Assembly: GCA_949316495.1 (NCBI GenBank)
Contig: OX439008.1
Span: forward strand, 6,097,001 to 6,161,000
DNA from: Amphiduros pacificus
Lineage: Eukaryota; Annelida; Polychaeta; Phyllodocida; Hesionidae
Direction of reading: 5' to 3'
Length of the DNA: 64,000 nt
Shown here in pieces: positions 1 to 13,700 of the stretch. Position 1 is the first letter of the stretch. Every line of letters begins with the position of its first letter. The notes beneath the pieces are model-generated. The model did not search any database. It had not been told where the DNA came from and saw only the letters and a program-made list of their open reading frames with translations. The translations under genes were made by a program, and so were the position numbers.

Positions 1-776
1 TCGATGCTTTCGCCTCTCTTCTGCTTCAATCCCCTGAACACGCATACCTCGAAATCAGTGTTCACTTTGGGTTTGAAGTGCGCTGCTAGCTTTGCCTTAG
101 CCTCGTCATACTTATCACCAGTGTTTTCAAATGTGAGGAAGTCTTCAAAAGTTCTTGGAACAATCAGGTGCAAGAGCATCATGCGCTGTCTCTTGTCATC
201 CTTGATATCCAGTGCCCCCATATAGTTTTCAAACCTTGAGATCCATCTCTCCCATGTGACACCACTAGCATCACCATCACCATTTACCTCATCAAATGTG
301 CTGATTGCTGGAATGTTAATTGATGCCATTTTTGAGGTTTGATTGAGTAGCTGGGAGTAGGAATTGTCACTGTCTATGATTTTGATTGGGGCTGTGTGTT
401 TGGAAATCCTGCCTGTGATTCTGATTGGGACTGTATGCACAAATACACAACTTCCGGTCAAGTACGCTTTGTAGCAGTCTGTTGCTTGATTAGCACTTGA
501 AATTAGGAGAAACAGGCACAGGGGAGTCAGCAAAATTGAGGGCCAAACTTGCCTTGGGAAGCCATGACCTTGGGAACCACGTGTCAGCATTTGTGAACTG
601 GTCCGGTAAGTTTGCTGAATGTTTATGACAGTTTATACCAGTTTGCAGACGTGTCCACTTCTTCTGAGCGATGTCTGCAGTTTCCTTGATACCTTAGTGT
701 TGTTTTTCACTTGTTTGGGCGAGGTTTTGGCACTTCTGCACGCCCACAAAGTTCATTTTTATCACTCATCGCCAAT
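1..776 (-). mobile_element. Ty3/Gypsy-type retroelement fossil, 5' part (gag start and leader)
   Basis: Minus strand. A gag-like frame begins near position 329 and runs off the left window edge. Its protein has the look of Gypsy-type gag from invertebrates, including WERWISRFENYM and GDKYDEAKAKLAA. Upstream of it lies a leader of about 450 bp. Next to position 776 there is a possible LTR end (TTACA) followed by a primer-binding-site-like TTGGCGATGAGTG. Only this end is in the window, so whether the whole element is intact cannot be judged. The family call rests on recalled gag similarity. It is treated as a fossil. Confidence 0.6.
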
Positions 777-861
777 GTAATGGATAACACCAGATCGTGC
801 GGTTGCTAAGTGATTTATTGATAGAACCACGCGATACACGAGATGCAGACACATCAGTCAT
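777..861 (-). mobile_element. possible LTR remnant of the adjacent Gypsy-type fossil
   Basis: On the minus strand this stretch of about 85 bp ends in TTACA directly before the primer-binding-site-like sequence of the neighbouring gag-bearing fossil. The LINE begins at its other side, so the LTR, if it is one, is cut short there. No second LTR is in the window to compare with, so the call is weak. Confidence 0.3.
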
Positions 862-883
862 ATTTGAACATTACAATCATTAC

Positions 884-1277
884 CCCATTATTTTAAATAA
901 CCATTTTCCTCCACCAGACAAACGAATCCCCAAGTGGAAATTTCATAAAGCTGATTGGGCAAAATTTCAAACATCCTGTTTTAATAAAAATAACTCCAGA
1001 AATTTGTAACAATGTAGATGATCCTCTTCAAGTTTAGAGATACATTGTATGATGTTGCTGATGTGTGTATTCCCAAATCACCCATTATTTTAAATAACCA
1101 TTTTCCTCCACCAGACAAACGAATCCCCAAGTGGAAATTTCATAAAGCTGATTGGGCAAAATTTCAAACATCCTGTTTTAATAAAAATAACTCCAGAAAT
1201 TTGTAACAATGTAGATGATCCTCTTCAAGTTTAGAGATACATTGTATGATGTTGCTGATGTGTGTATTCCCAAATCA
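884..1277 (+). repeat. 197-bp tandem duplication inside the LINE
   Basis: Positions 884-1080 and 1081-1277 are direct copies, nearly identical, offset by exactly 197 bp. Both encode the same stretch just after the endonuclease domain (ILNNHFPPPDKRIPKWK). Because 197 is not a multiple of three, the duplication alone shifts the frame. Near identity of the copies against the decayed LINE suggests it is younger than the insertion. Confidence 0.9.
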
Positions 1278-1327
1278 AAGCCAAATTTTAAAATTAAAGA
1301 AAAACCCTGGTTTAGTGATGAGTTTCA

Positions 1328-1391
1328 GCGCTATGAACAGACTTGTCTGGTATCAGCGCTATACAAATTTTATTATTATTATTATTATTAC
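1328..1391 (+). mobile_element. 3' end of a tRNA-type SINE/LINE tail embedded in the LINE ORF
   Basis: The sequence GCGCTATGAACAGACTTGTC, then TGGTATCAGCGCTATACAAAT and (TTA)n, is the same 3' tail module found at 24,862-24,921, 30,519-30,580 and downstream of the SINE head at 32,237. Here it lies in frame inside the LINE coding region and is read as YEQTCLVSALYKF followed by seven tyrosines. Confidence 0.7.
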
Positions 1392-4385
1392 AAAAAAGCT
1401 GTCAATGAATGCAAAAAAGCTGTCAATGAGCACAAAAAAGCTCTGAAAAAATTTAATCGACAGCCAACTCAATATAATTTGCACCAGTTTCATATAAAAA
1501 GAGCTAAAGCCCATTATATTATTAAAATAAGCAAAAGAAAAATTTGGAAAAATTACGTTTCTAAATTAAATACACGTTCACCAATTAAGAAATGCTGGAA
1601 TATGGTGCGTAAAATTACTGGGAAGGGAAGTGGAGCAAGGATCAAACATCTGAATCATAATGGCCAATTAATTACAAATCCCACTGAAATAGGTAACACA
1701 ATAGGTCAAACCATTTCCAAGAATTCCTCATCTGATAATTATTCTACAAAATTCCAACAAATAAAATATAGAAAAAAAAAGAGAAACCAACTAAATTTCA
1801 TATCTAATAACTTGGAACATTATAACAAATCATTTACAATAGAAGATTTAAAACTAGCTTTAGATAAATTCCATGATACCACTCCTGGACCTGATCATAT
1901 ACACTATCAAATCCTCAAACACCTCCCTGACCAAACACTTGGGCATCTTTTGGATATTTTTAATAATATTTGGGAAAGTGGTAATTTTTCTCCTTCATGG
2001 AGTGAAGCCGCTATCATTCCTATTCCCAAACCTGGCAAAGACTCGTCAGATTCTAATAATTATCGTCCCATTGCTTTACAAATTGTATTTGTAAAACAAT
2101 GGAATGAATGATTAATGAGCGCTTAGTTTGGTTTTTAGAAACTGCAGCTTATATTTCAGTTGCACAGAGTGGCTTTAGAAAAACTTGAAATACTATTGCC
2201 CATCTGGTATGTTTAGAAACATTTATACAAGAGGGTTTTATAAAAGGCGAGCATGTGGTTAGTATATTTTTTGATTTAGAGAAGGCATACAACACCACAT
2301 GGAAATATGGAATAACAAGTGATTTATATGATATGGGATTAAGGGGTCGTTTACCCCTTTTTATTCAAAATTTTCTATCAAACAGACATTCCAAAGTTCG
2401 AGTGGGTGCATCACTTTCTGATGCTTTTGATCAGGAAATGGGTGTTCCACAGGGAAGCATATTATCAGTCACCCTTTTTATTATTAAAATTAACAGAATT
2501 GTTGATTGTATGAGGCCTGGAGCAGATTGCTCACTTTTTGTTGATGATCTCAACTGAAGCTACAGGTCCACAAGCATGCAAACAATAGAAGGACAGCTTC
2601 AACAACACTTAAATAGATTACAAGAATGGGCGGATAACAATGGATTTAAGTTTTCTTTGAAAAGGATTGTATGTATGCACTTTTGTAAAAAGTGGAAGGT
2701 TCACCCAGATCCTGATCTACACCTTGGCCAAACTCGAATCCCTGTTGTCGAAGAAACCAAGTTTCTCGGACTTATATTTGATAGAAAACTATCTTTTATC
2801 CCTCATATTAAATATGTAAAAAAGAAATGCCAAAAGGCATTAGATTTATTACGGGTTCTTGCTCATACCGATTGGGGAGGGGATCGTAATGTTTTATTGC
2901 AATTGTATAGAGCATTGGTTTGTTCCAAGCTTGATTATGGGTGTATGGTATATGGATCAGCACGTCCATCTTATATTAAAATGCTGTATCCTGTACAAAA
3001 TCAAGATCTAAGATTATGCCTTGGTGCATTTCGTACATCACCTGCAGATAGCTTGGCAGTTGAGGCAGATGAACTGCCTCTTGATTTAAGAAGAGAAAAG
3101 CTTGCCTTTCAGTATGCTGTAAAAATTGCAGCTTGTCCAGACAATCCTGCTCATGATACTATATTTAATCCAAATTATATTGACCTTTTTGAAAATAAAC
3201 CTAATACAATACCAACTTTTGGCATTCGCATCAAATAATCTTTACAATCGATCCTTAAATATAAATCCAAATCAAATAGCCAAATTTCAATATCCAGAAA
3301 CACCTCCATGGACCTATGAAACTTTAAATATTAATGTAGCCATGTCAGAATTAAAGAATTACTCAACCGATCCATCCCTTTATATAAATAGATATCAAGA
3401 AATTAAATCTGTTTTCATTGGATATCAGTGTATATACACTGATGGATCATTTGATGATGACAAGGCTGCTACAGCTGCTGTTAAGGGCAATCATATTTAT
3501 TCAGAACGTCTGCCAGATAAATCGTCTATTTATTCTGCAGAACTTCACGCTTTATACCTAGCTTTAGATCATGTGGAGACTTCTCATTTTTAATTTTTTC
3601 TGATTCTTTGTCTTGTTTACAAGCATTGAAAGCAAAGGATTGGAAAAATCCTTTTATTTTCAAAATCCTTGAGTGCCATCATAGACTCTGTACTGAGGAA
3701 AATAAAGAGATTCGTTTTTATTGGATTCCCAGTCATATTGGAATCCTTGGAAATGAGGCTGCTGACCAAGCTGACAAAGCAGCATTGGATAAGCGCCCAA
3801 TAAATATACTTATACCTTATACAGAGTTTAAGAAATATATTACTGTTTGTTTACGTTCTAAATGGCAATTGCGCTGGAACAAAGCTATTTTTAAAGGTGC
3901 TTGTAGAATTAACCGAAGAGAAGAGCCTCAGTGTATTAGATGTCAAAGGGCTTTGACTATCAAACATGTTTTAATTGAATGTATCGATTTTGATATAATT
4001 ATGACTCAATATTTTAATGTGCAAGATTTACATTCGTTATTTGAAACTGTAGATACTTCTGTGATAGTATCATATTTAAACCAAATAGGACCAAATTTAA
4101 ACCAAATATAACCAATTTTAAGTGTGGAGCTCTTGTTTACTTAGGTCATTGGCCTATTTATCAAGAACCGCGAAACATCAGATGGTATTTAAAGTCTTTT
4201 AAATTGAATTTATTTATACAAATTTGTTATGTCTATAACTGATATATTGAAAGGATTTTGTGGATATTTTGTGTTGTTAAGATTATTTACATATCATATT
4301 GATTTTATAAACGTTTATGTTTTAACCACTTTTAGCCACTGAATAACCTTAGCGGTTGATGTGCCTCTAAGCAACCATTCATTCA

Positions 4386-4560
4386 TTACACAGACAAGTC
4401 CTCACCCATAGGACCTATCATCCCACACAGACAGGTCCTAACCCATAGGACCTATCATCCCACACAGACAGGTCCTCACCCATACGACCTATCACCCCGC
4501 ACAGATTGGTCTTCACCCATATGACCTATCACCCCCCAAAAAAATAAGACAGGGCCTCAT
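4386..4560 (+). repeat. 37-38-bp minisatellite
   Basis: About four and a half degenerate copies of a unit containing CACAGACAGGTCCTMACCCA and TAGGACCTATCATCCC. It lies directly between the LINE 3' end and the CFAP20 last exon, so it is in or beyond the CFAP20 3' flank. Nothing further is seen between here and 4787. Confidence 0.85.
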
Positions 4561-4787
4561 CCATAGGACCCATAATAAAGAATATATAAACAATCTTGGT
4601 TGGGAATAGAACACATTTATAATTGATATTTGTAACATTTTTAATATTTTACATCAATTAATATTACTCATTAACGTATATTATCAATAAAATTAAGGGT
4701 CATGCCATGTCCCACTCTATGACAAATTGTCCCATCACATAATTGAGACATCGTCTCGTATACGAATTTCCCTTTCTTAACCACTAA

Positions 4788-7700
4788 TTACTTCTGATTG
4801 TTAACAGGCACATAAATCTTGAAGTCTGGTGGTAATTCATCCTCTGAATACAATTTGTCGGAGAAGTACACCCTACGGATTCGGCAATTGGCATGTATCT
4901 GTGAAAAATAAACATATCTATTAGCTGGAGCAAAACATCACACACTCTTATGATCACACAGTCATATGATCACAGTCTTATGGTCACACAGTCTTATGAT
5001 CTCACAGTCTTATGATCACAGTCTTGTGATCACAGTCTTATGATCACTTAGTCTTATGATCACTTAGTCTTATGATCACAGTCTTATGATCACACAGTCT
5101 TATGAATCACAGTCTTATGACCACACAGTCTTATGATCACACAGTCTTATGATCACATAGTCTTATGATGACAGTCTTATGATCACACAGTCTTATGAAT
5201 CACACAGTCTTATGACCATACAGTCTTATGATCACACATTCTTATGATCACACAGTCTTATGACCACACACACTTATGATCACACAGTCTTATGACCACA
5301 CAGTCTTATGATCACACACACTTCTGATGACACAGTCTTATGAATCAATTAGTCTTATGATGACACAGTCTTATGATCACAGTCTTATGATCACACAGTC
5401 TTATGATGACACACAATTATGATCACAAAGTCTTATGACCACACAGTCTTATGATCACAAAGTCTTATGATCACACAGTCTTATGATCACACAGTCTTAT
5501 GATCACACAGTCTTATGATCACACAGTCTTATGATCACACAGTCTTATGATCACACAGTCTTATGATCACACAGTCTTATGATCACACAGTCTTATGATC
5601 ACACAGTCTTATGGTCACACAATCTTATGAATCACACATTCTTATGATCACACAGTCTTATGACCACACACACTTATGATCACACAGTCTTATGACCACA
5701 AAGTCTCATGATCACATAGTCTTATGATAACACAGTCTTATGATCACACAGTCTTATGATCACATAGTCTTATCATCACAGTCTTATGATCACAGTCTTA
5801 TGATAACACAGTCTTATGAATCAATTAGTCTTATGATAACACAGTCTTATGATCACACAGTCTTATGATCACACAGTCTTATGATCACACAGTTTTATGA
5901 TCACATAGTCTTATGAACACATAGTCTTATGATCACACAGTCTTATGATCACACAATCTTATGATCACAGTCTTATGATTACACACACTTATGATCACAT
6001 AGTCTTGTGATCACAGTCTTATGATCACACAGTCTTATGATCACACAGTCTTATGATCACACAGTCTTATGATCACACAGTCTTATGATCACAGTCTTAT
6101 GATTACACACACTTATGATCACATAGTCTTGTGATCACACAGTCTTATGATCACACAGTCTTATGATCACACAGTCTAATGATCACATAGTCTTATGATC
6201 ACATAGTCTATGATCACACAGTCTTATGATCACAGTCCTATGATCACACAGTCTTGTGATCACACAGTCTTGTGATCACACACACTTATGATCACACAGT
6301 CTTATGATTACACACACTTATGATCACATAGTCTTGTGATCACACAGTCTTATGATCACACAGTCTTATGATCACACAGTCTTATGATCACATAGTCTTA
6401 TGATCACATAGTCTATGATCACACAGTCTTATGATCACACACACTTATGATCACACACACTTATGATCACACAGTCCTATGATCACATAGTCTTATGATC
6501 ACAGTCTTATGATCACACAGTCTTATGATCACACAGTCTTATGATCACACAGTCTTATGATCACACAGTCTTATGATTACACACACTTATGATCACATAG
6601 TCTTGTGATCACACAGTCTTATGATCACAAAGTCTTATGATCACACAGACTTATGATCACACAGTCTAATGATCACATAGTCTTATGATCACATAGTCTA
6701 TGATCACACAGTCTTATGATCACACACACTTATGATCACACAGTCCTATGATCACATAGTCTTATGATCACAGTCTTATGATCACACAGTCTTATGATCA
6801 CACAGTCTTATGATCACACAGTCTTATGATGACACACACTTATGATCACACAGTCTTATGATAACAGTCTTATGATCACACACTTTTATATTCACACACA
6901 CTTATGATCACAGTCTTATGATTACACACACTTATGATTACACAGTCCTATGATCACATAGTCTTATGATCACAGTCTTATGATCACCCAGTCTTATGAT
7001 CACACAATCTTGTGATCACACACACTAATAATCACACAGTCTTATGATAACAGTCTTATGATCACACACTTTTATAATCACACACACTTATGATCACAGT
7101 CTTATGATTACACACACTTATGATTACACAGTCCTATGATCACATAGTCTTATGATCACAGTCTTATGATCACCCAGTCCTATGATCACATTCTTATGAT
7201 CACCCAGTCTTATGATCACACAGTCTTGTGATCACACACACTAATGATCACACAGTCTTATGATAACAGTCTTATGATCACACACTCTTATAATCACACA
7301 GTCTTATGATCACAGTCTTATGATTACACACACTTATAATTAAACAGTCCTATGATCACAGTCTTATGATCACAGTCTTATGATCACACAGTCTTATGAT
7401 CACAGTCTTATGATCACACAGTCTTATGATCATACAGTCTTGTGATCATACACACTTATGATCACACAGTCTTATGATCACAGTCTTATGATCACACACA
7501 CTTATGATCACACAGTCTTATGATAACAGTCTTATGATCACACACTTTTATAATCACACACACACTTATGATCACAGTCTTATGATTACACACACTTATG
7601 ATTATACAGTCCTATGATCACAGTCTTATGATCACCCAGTCTTATGATCACACAGTCTTGTGATCACACACACTAATGATCACACAGTCTTATGATAACA

Positions 7701-10700
7701 GTCTTATGATCACACACTCTTATAATCACACACTCTTATGATCACACAGTCTTATGATAACAGTCTTATGATCACACACACTTATGATCACACAGTCTTA
7801 TGATCACAGTCTTATGATTACACACACTTATGATTACACAGTCCTATGATCACAGTCTTATGATCACCCAGTCTTATGATCACACAGTCTTGTGATCACA
7901 CACACTAATGATCACAGTCTTATGATCACACAGTCTAATGATCACACTCTTATGATCACACTCTTATGATCACACAGTCTTATGATTACACACACTTATG
8001 ATTACACAGTCCTATGATCACAGTCTTATGATCACAGTCTTATGATCACCCAGTCTTATTATCACACAGTCTTGTGATCACACACACTAATGATCACAGT
8101 CTTATGATCACACAGTCTTATGATCACACTCTTATGATCACACTCTTATGATCACACTCTTATGATCACACAGTCTTGTGATCACACACACTTATGATCA
8201 GAGTCTTATAATCACATAGTCTTGTGATCACACAGTCTTATGATCACACAGTCTTATGATCACATAGTCTTATGATCACACAGTCTTATGATCACACAGT
8301 CTTGTGATCACACACACTTATAATCACAGTCTTGTGATCACACAGTCTTGTGATCACACAGTCTTATGATCATACAGTCTTATGATCACACAGTCTTGTG
8401 ATCACACACACTTATAATCACAGTCTTATGATCACATAGTCTTGTGATCACACAGTCTTATAATCACACACACTTATGTTCACACAGTCTTATGATCACA
8501 GTCTTATGATTACACACACTTATGATTACACAGTCCTATGATCACATAGTCTTATGATCACAGTCTTATGATCACACAGTCTTATGATCACACAGTCTTA
8601 TGATCACACAGTCTTATGATCACACAGTCTTATGATCACAGTCTTATGATCACCCAGTCTTATGATCACACAGTCTTGTGATCACACACACTAATGATCA
8701 CAGTCTTATGATCACACAGTCTAATGATCACACTCTTATGATCACACTCTTATGATCACACAGTCTTGTGATCACACACAATTATGATCACCCAGTCTTA
8801 TTATCACACAGTCTTGTGATCACACACACTTATGATTACACAGTCCTATGATCACAGTCTTATGATCACAGTCTTATGATCACCCAGTCTTATTATCACA
8901 CAGTCTTGTGATCACACACACTAATGATCACAGTCTTATGATCACACTCTTATGATCACACTCTTATGATCACACTCTTATGATCACACAGTCTTGTGAT
9001 CACACACACTTATGATCACAGTCTTATAATCACATAGTCTTGTGATCACACAGTCTTATGATCACACAGTCTTATGATCACACAGTCTTATGATCACATA
9101 GTCTTATGATCACACAGTCTTATGATCACACAGTCTTGTGATCACACACACTTATAATCACAGTCTTGTGATCACACAGTCTTGTGATCACACAGTCTTA
9201 TGATCATACAGTCTTATGATCACACAGTCTTGTGATCACACACACTTATAATCACAGTCTTATGATCACATAGTCTTATGATCACAGTCTTATGATCACC
9301 CAGTCTTATGATCACACAGTCTTATGATCACACAGTCTTATGATCACACAGTCTTATGATCACCCAGTCTTATGATCACACAGTCTTGTGATCACACACA
9401 CTAATGATCACAGTCTTATGATCACACTCTTATGATCACACTCTTATGATCACACAGTCTTGTGATCACACACACTAATGATCACAGTCTTATGATCACA
9501 TAGTCTTATGATCACACAGTATTATGATCACACAGTCTTATGATCACACAATCTTATGATCACATAGTCTAAAGATCACATAATCTTGTGATCACATAGC
9601 CCTATGATCAATTACCCTTATTGCCACTCTTGAGATCAAACTCTCTTATCGTTGATCATACATTCTTATTTTTGATTACACACCCTTAAAAATATAGATT
9701 TACTTACAAGATTATCGTTGACAAACATGCAAATTTCTAATAGCTGCATACTTTTTTATATGTTTCCCAGTTCATGTATATGTTTCCCTTGTCTAGATCT
9801 CAGGTTGGACTAGCCGCAAGTATCCCTGGACAAAGTATTATTATTCAAATCTCATTGTATTTTAAGCAAATGTACATTCCACAGTGTACATCCATGAGTT
9901 GAGTTGGGTTGAAACAATTTCAAGGGTTAATGTAAGTGTTTGTCATAACGGATTTGTTTCACGTTTATTTCCATCTTTCATGTAATGGGAGGTGATGTAT
10001 ATTTCCAAGGAAGTGTGACTTAAAGAGATAAACACTTTATTCCACATAAAGAATAAGAAAGATTCTATTCACACTTCCTACATGATATCAGCATTATTTT
10101 CAATAGCACTGACATTGATTAAGCAAAATGTCACTAACTTACCTGTACCCTAAGAGTCTCAATGTAATTTGTACCATATGCACGCCTTGTGAAATCTGAC
10201 AAATTGAACTGAATCTGATTCCAGCCATCATCAAGTTTCATCGGCATGGTGCAAATAAAAGGCTTAACTCTTGTTGTACTTTGATAGGTGCTGGCCCGAA
10301 ACCGTCTCCTAACATTCTTATCATCCAAAACCTAAAAGGAAATGATTGATTGCACACATTATTATCTTGACCTCATCTGGAATTATCGAGTGACGTGTGT
10401 AATAACTTTGTATTTTTTAAAAATCAAAATCGTCTGAGTATGTACATAACTTAACTTGTAACAAAAACTGCCCGCCTTATAATCCAATTAAATCTACGAT
10501 TAAATCTATGTTTAAAAAGGATTCTAGGCTTTTGTTAAAATCTTAATATATAGAATGCTAATCATATTTCTAACGTAGAATTATATTCAGATTGACCTGA
10601 TTTATTTATTTTGTGACAGTAAAAACGTACCTGAACTTCAAATGTAAAATATTTATTAAGATTCTTGATGATCATGATAAGGAACGGGTGCTTGATTCCC

Positions 10701-13700
10701 AAAGTATGCTTTGGATCACTCGGGCATGTAATGTATGTTGTACTGTAATTCACAGAAAAATATTATATTGTGCTTATTTTGATTAGATACCAAATTTACA
10801 TAATGGCATGATAACAAGTTCTTTCAGGATTATTTAAATGAAGATTGTTTAATAAAAGGAACTTGTAGATTGTTGTTGACTGAGGTTCAGTCCTTTCCCT
10901 CAAGGAAGGAATATGGACCCTATGGATAGGTGCATAGTCAGAGAGGACTTGGAGGCTTTGCTATAAGTTTAACCACTTTGTGTTGGCTATCATTTGCTAT
11001 GTTAGAATGACACAATGGATTTAGATTAGATTAGATTAGTTTGAATTAACCTTTCTTTGACATCTTCTTATTTAAAGGGGTACTTTAAAATGATATTTCT
11101 AATAACAAACAAACCCTATGTTCATTTGGAGGTATTTTTACAAACATATATTACATCATTTATCATGTACATTATGATGAGTAATATTTTGACCATGCTT
11201 TGAGCTTCAACGATGCTGCCATTTTGTTATTTGATTTCATTTTTTCAGCACTATTCATGCTATATCAGGTCAGATAGGATCCTGTCATCGGGACTCAATG
11301 TCCTTCTCTTTTCGGAGAATGACTGGGGATCTTTGTTTTGCTTTATCATATATACATGATAGCACAAACCATGGCCCTTGGAGCAATGGCTGGAATGGCA
11401 AAAAACCTACTAGCAGATATCTTCCTTTCTCAACCCTGGGACTTTTAGCATGGAGGACATCTTATTAACTGAGCCACGCCCCACTGCCAACAAATAATAT
11501 AATCCAGGGCACTTCATTAATATATGTAGAGGGTAATACATGTGGTCAAGTACTTCTACAATGATGTGGAATCATACACTATTGTCACATAACAATATTT
11601 GAATGTGCATAGTGCAATCGGCAAATTAGATTATTGGTACCTATTACCCATGTTATTTCGGCTGATTACATCATGTGTATGTTAAACGTTTACCTTTCTA
11701 AATAATCTAATCTACAGTTGAAAACTTTCAGAAGATAATTAATAGATGGCATTGTAGTCATTGTGTAATAAACATCATAGACATTTATCCAAACATTATC
11801 TATCCTCGTGGATGAATCAAATCGTCTTGTGCAACATTAAAGTATAATACGTAAATTTGCATCTGTCATCTGGTTTACATGACTAAGAAAATGGGATATC
11901 AAAAGTTTGGTGTGCAACCATACCTGTTTTAGTGCATGCTGAAACTTAGTTTTGAATTCTGAAATATCAGCTGATATATATGGTCAATCATTATACACAC
12001 CTCACATTTGATCCTATAATTTCTATAGCAAGTGAGTTGATATCTTGATCAGTAAGACGTTTGATGTGACCATTTTTGACCTGCAAAAAAGAATCAAATT
12101 GAAATATTTATCAAACAGAAGCCAATGGCACATGGTAATTGCTTAATAAATGACAACTGCTTCATAAATGATCATTTAAATCCTTTTCCTGAGACAGATG
12201 ATAATTTTGAACAATAAAAATGTAGGTTACTTATTAATTTTGTCTCCAACTTCTTATCTCGATTTTCATTGGTTAATATTTGTCATGTTATTCAAAATGA
12301 CACCTTCTTGACAACTCAGTGATATTCATTCAATCTAAGGTCCCTTTAATTTGTCCATTTTTGGGTTTTAATAAAAAAGATATGTATTCAGGGGCATACC
12401 CATTTTGTACCTTCCATGTCAGTAGAGCTATTTTAAAATCTATTATAGCCTCAACAGGGAGTCGATGTAACTCCATCAATTTGCCCATTATGTGTTCATG
12501 CTTTCGTAATTTCCCTACAACCCTAGCTGCAACATTCTGCAATCTTTGCAATTTGGCTATCTCACACTTTGGTTGTCCAGCCAAAAGTGAATTACCATAG
12601 TTAAGGGTTGATGTAACAAAATCATGAGCCAGGGTGTTAGCTGTTTTTTTTCAATGAGAGGTTTGTTACGTGATAAATGCATTATATAATTACACATTTT
12701 CTTTATTTGCTGCTTTAACGTCATAAAAAAAGTATACCTAAATCCTTAACATTATTTGATCTTGAAATAATTGCATATCTTACCCAAATGTCATTAAATA
12801 TCACACCATTTTTCAAATGAGAGCCTTTGCCAGAGATTATATTTTCAGTTTTATCATTATTAATCTTTAGTTTTTTTATTAGAATGAGAATGATATATAA
12901 TCAGAGGACTGTGATATGTATTTTTCTTTGAAAGTTTTAATTTACGTGCTGTAAGCGTTTTTGTTTGTTTGTTAATTTGTTTGTTTGGGGTTTTAAATCA
13001 CTTTCAACATTCTTTCAGTCATTTCGTGATGAGACCTACTTGTAGCAGATATAGTGCTGCCTCACTGAATTGTCATGCACATCTCATGTGTGAAACTGTA
13101 ACATGAATTCAATCTCGGCATTGCCGGGGATCGAACCCATGACCTTTGAATCACCACAGAGGAACTGGTGCTAATAAGCTGGCCCTTTAACCAACTGCGC
13201 CACAGCCCATCGCCCTTTTGTCAAATAAACATGGCCACTATGTTGCATACTACCACTCATAATCTCCTGGATGCTCGGATGCCTCATATATAAAGAAAAC
13301 CAGTGCCTTATATATAACACATACATACATACATACATACATACATACATACATACATACATACATACATCCTCTTCTTCCCTTGTCGGCTTAGCGATAG
13401 CTGCCGGTTGGAAGATCGGTCTCATCGTATACTCTCATTGCATCAGCTAAGAACTTGAAGTGTAATGGTTCCTGGCAATATCTGTGCTTTTTCCAATGCT
13501 TATCCAGTCTATTTTTAAAAGCGTTCATACAAGGTGAATCCTTTATGCTCTCAGGCAGACTGTTCCATGGATTTACCACCCTTACACTGAAAAAGTTTGT
13601 TCTGCATGCTTTTTTTGACTTTTCCTTATGGAGGATAAAACGGCCTCGTCGTAAAGAGACATTCTCATTAAATTGTATGTAGTCCACATCAACACTATAC

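Larger units (their letters stand above)
862..4378 (+). mobile_element. LINE (non-LTR retrotransposon, probably I/Nimb-like), decayed
   Basis: This is a 5'-truncated LINE of about 3.5 kb. It starts at the end of the APE endonuclease (NHYPI, the decayed SDHxP motif). The reverse transcriptase follows: PGPDHIHYQILKH near 1890, NNYRPIAL near 2055, FFDLEKAY near 2265, GVPQGSIL near 2445 and the FVDD catalytic box near 2540. An RNase H domain follows, with TDGS near 3440, SAELHAL near 3540, a SDSL Asp near 3600 and WIPSHIGILGNEAADQAD near 3725. Last is a zinc-knuckle-like CIRC...HVLIEC near 3940. The order RT, RNase H, CCHC-like fits the I/Nimb group. The frame is broken by stops near 1010, 2110, 2188, 2557, 3236 and 3591, so it is inactive. 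It ends in a short CATT-repeat tail. Confidence 0.88.

Noticed and set aside
4935-9605. CRISPR-like repeat array
   Set aside because: Units are directly adjacent with no unique spacers, and the sequence is an animal intron.
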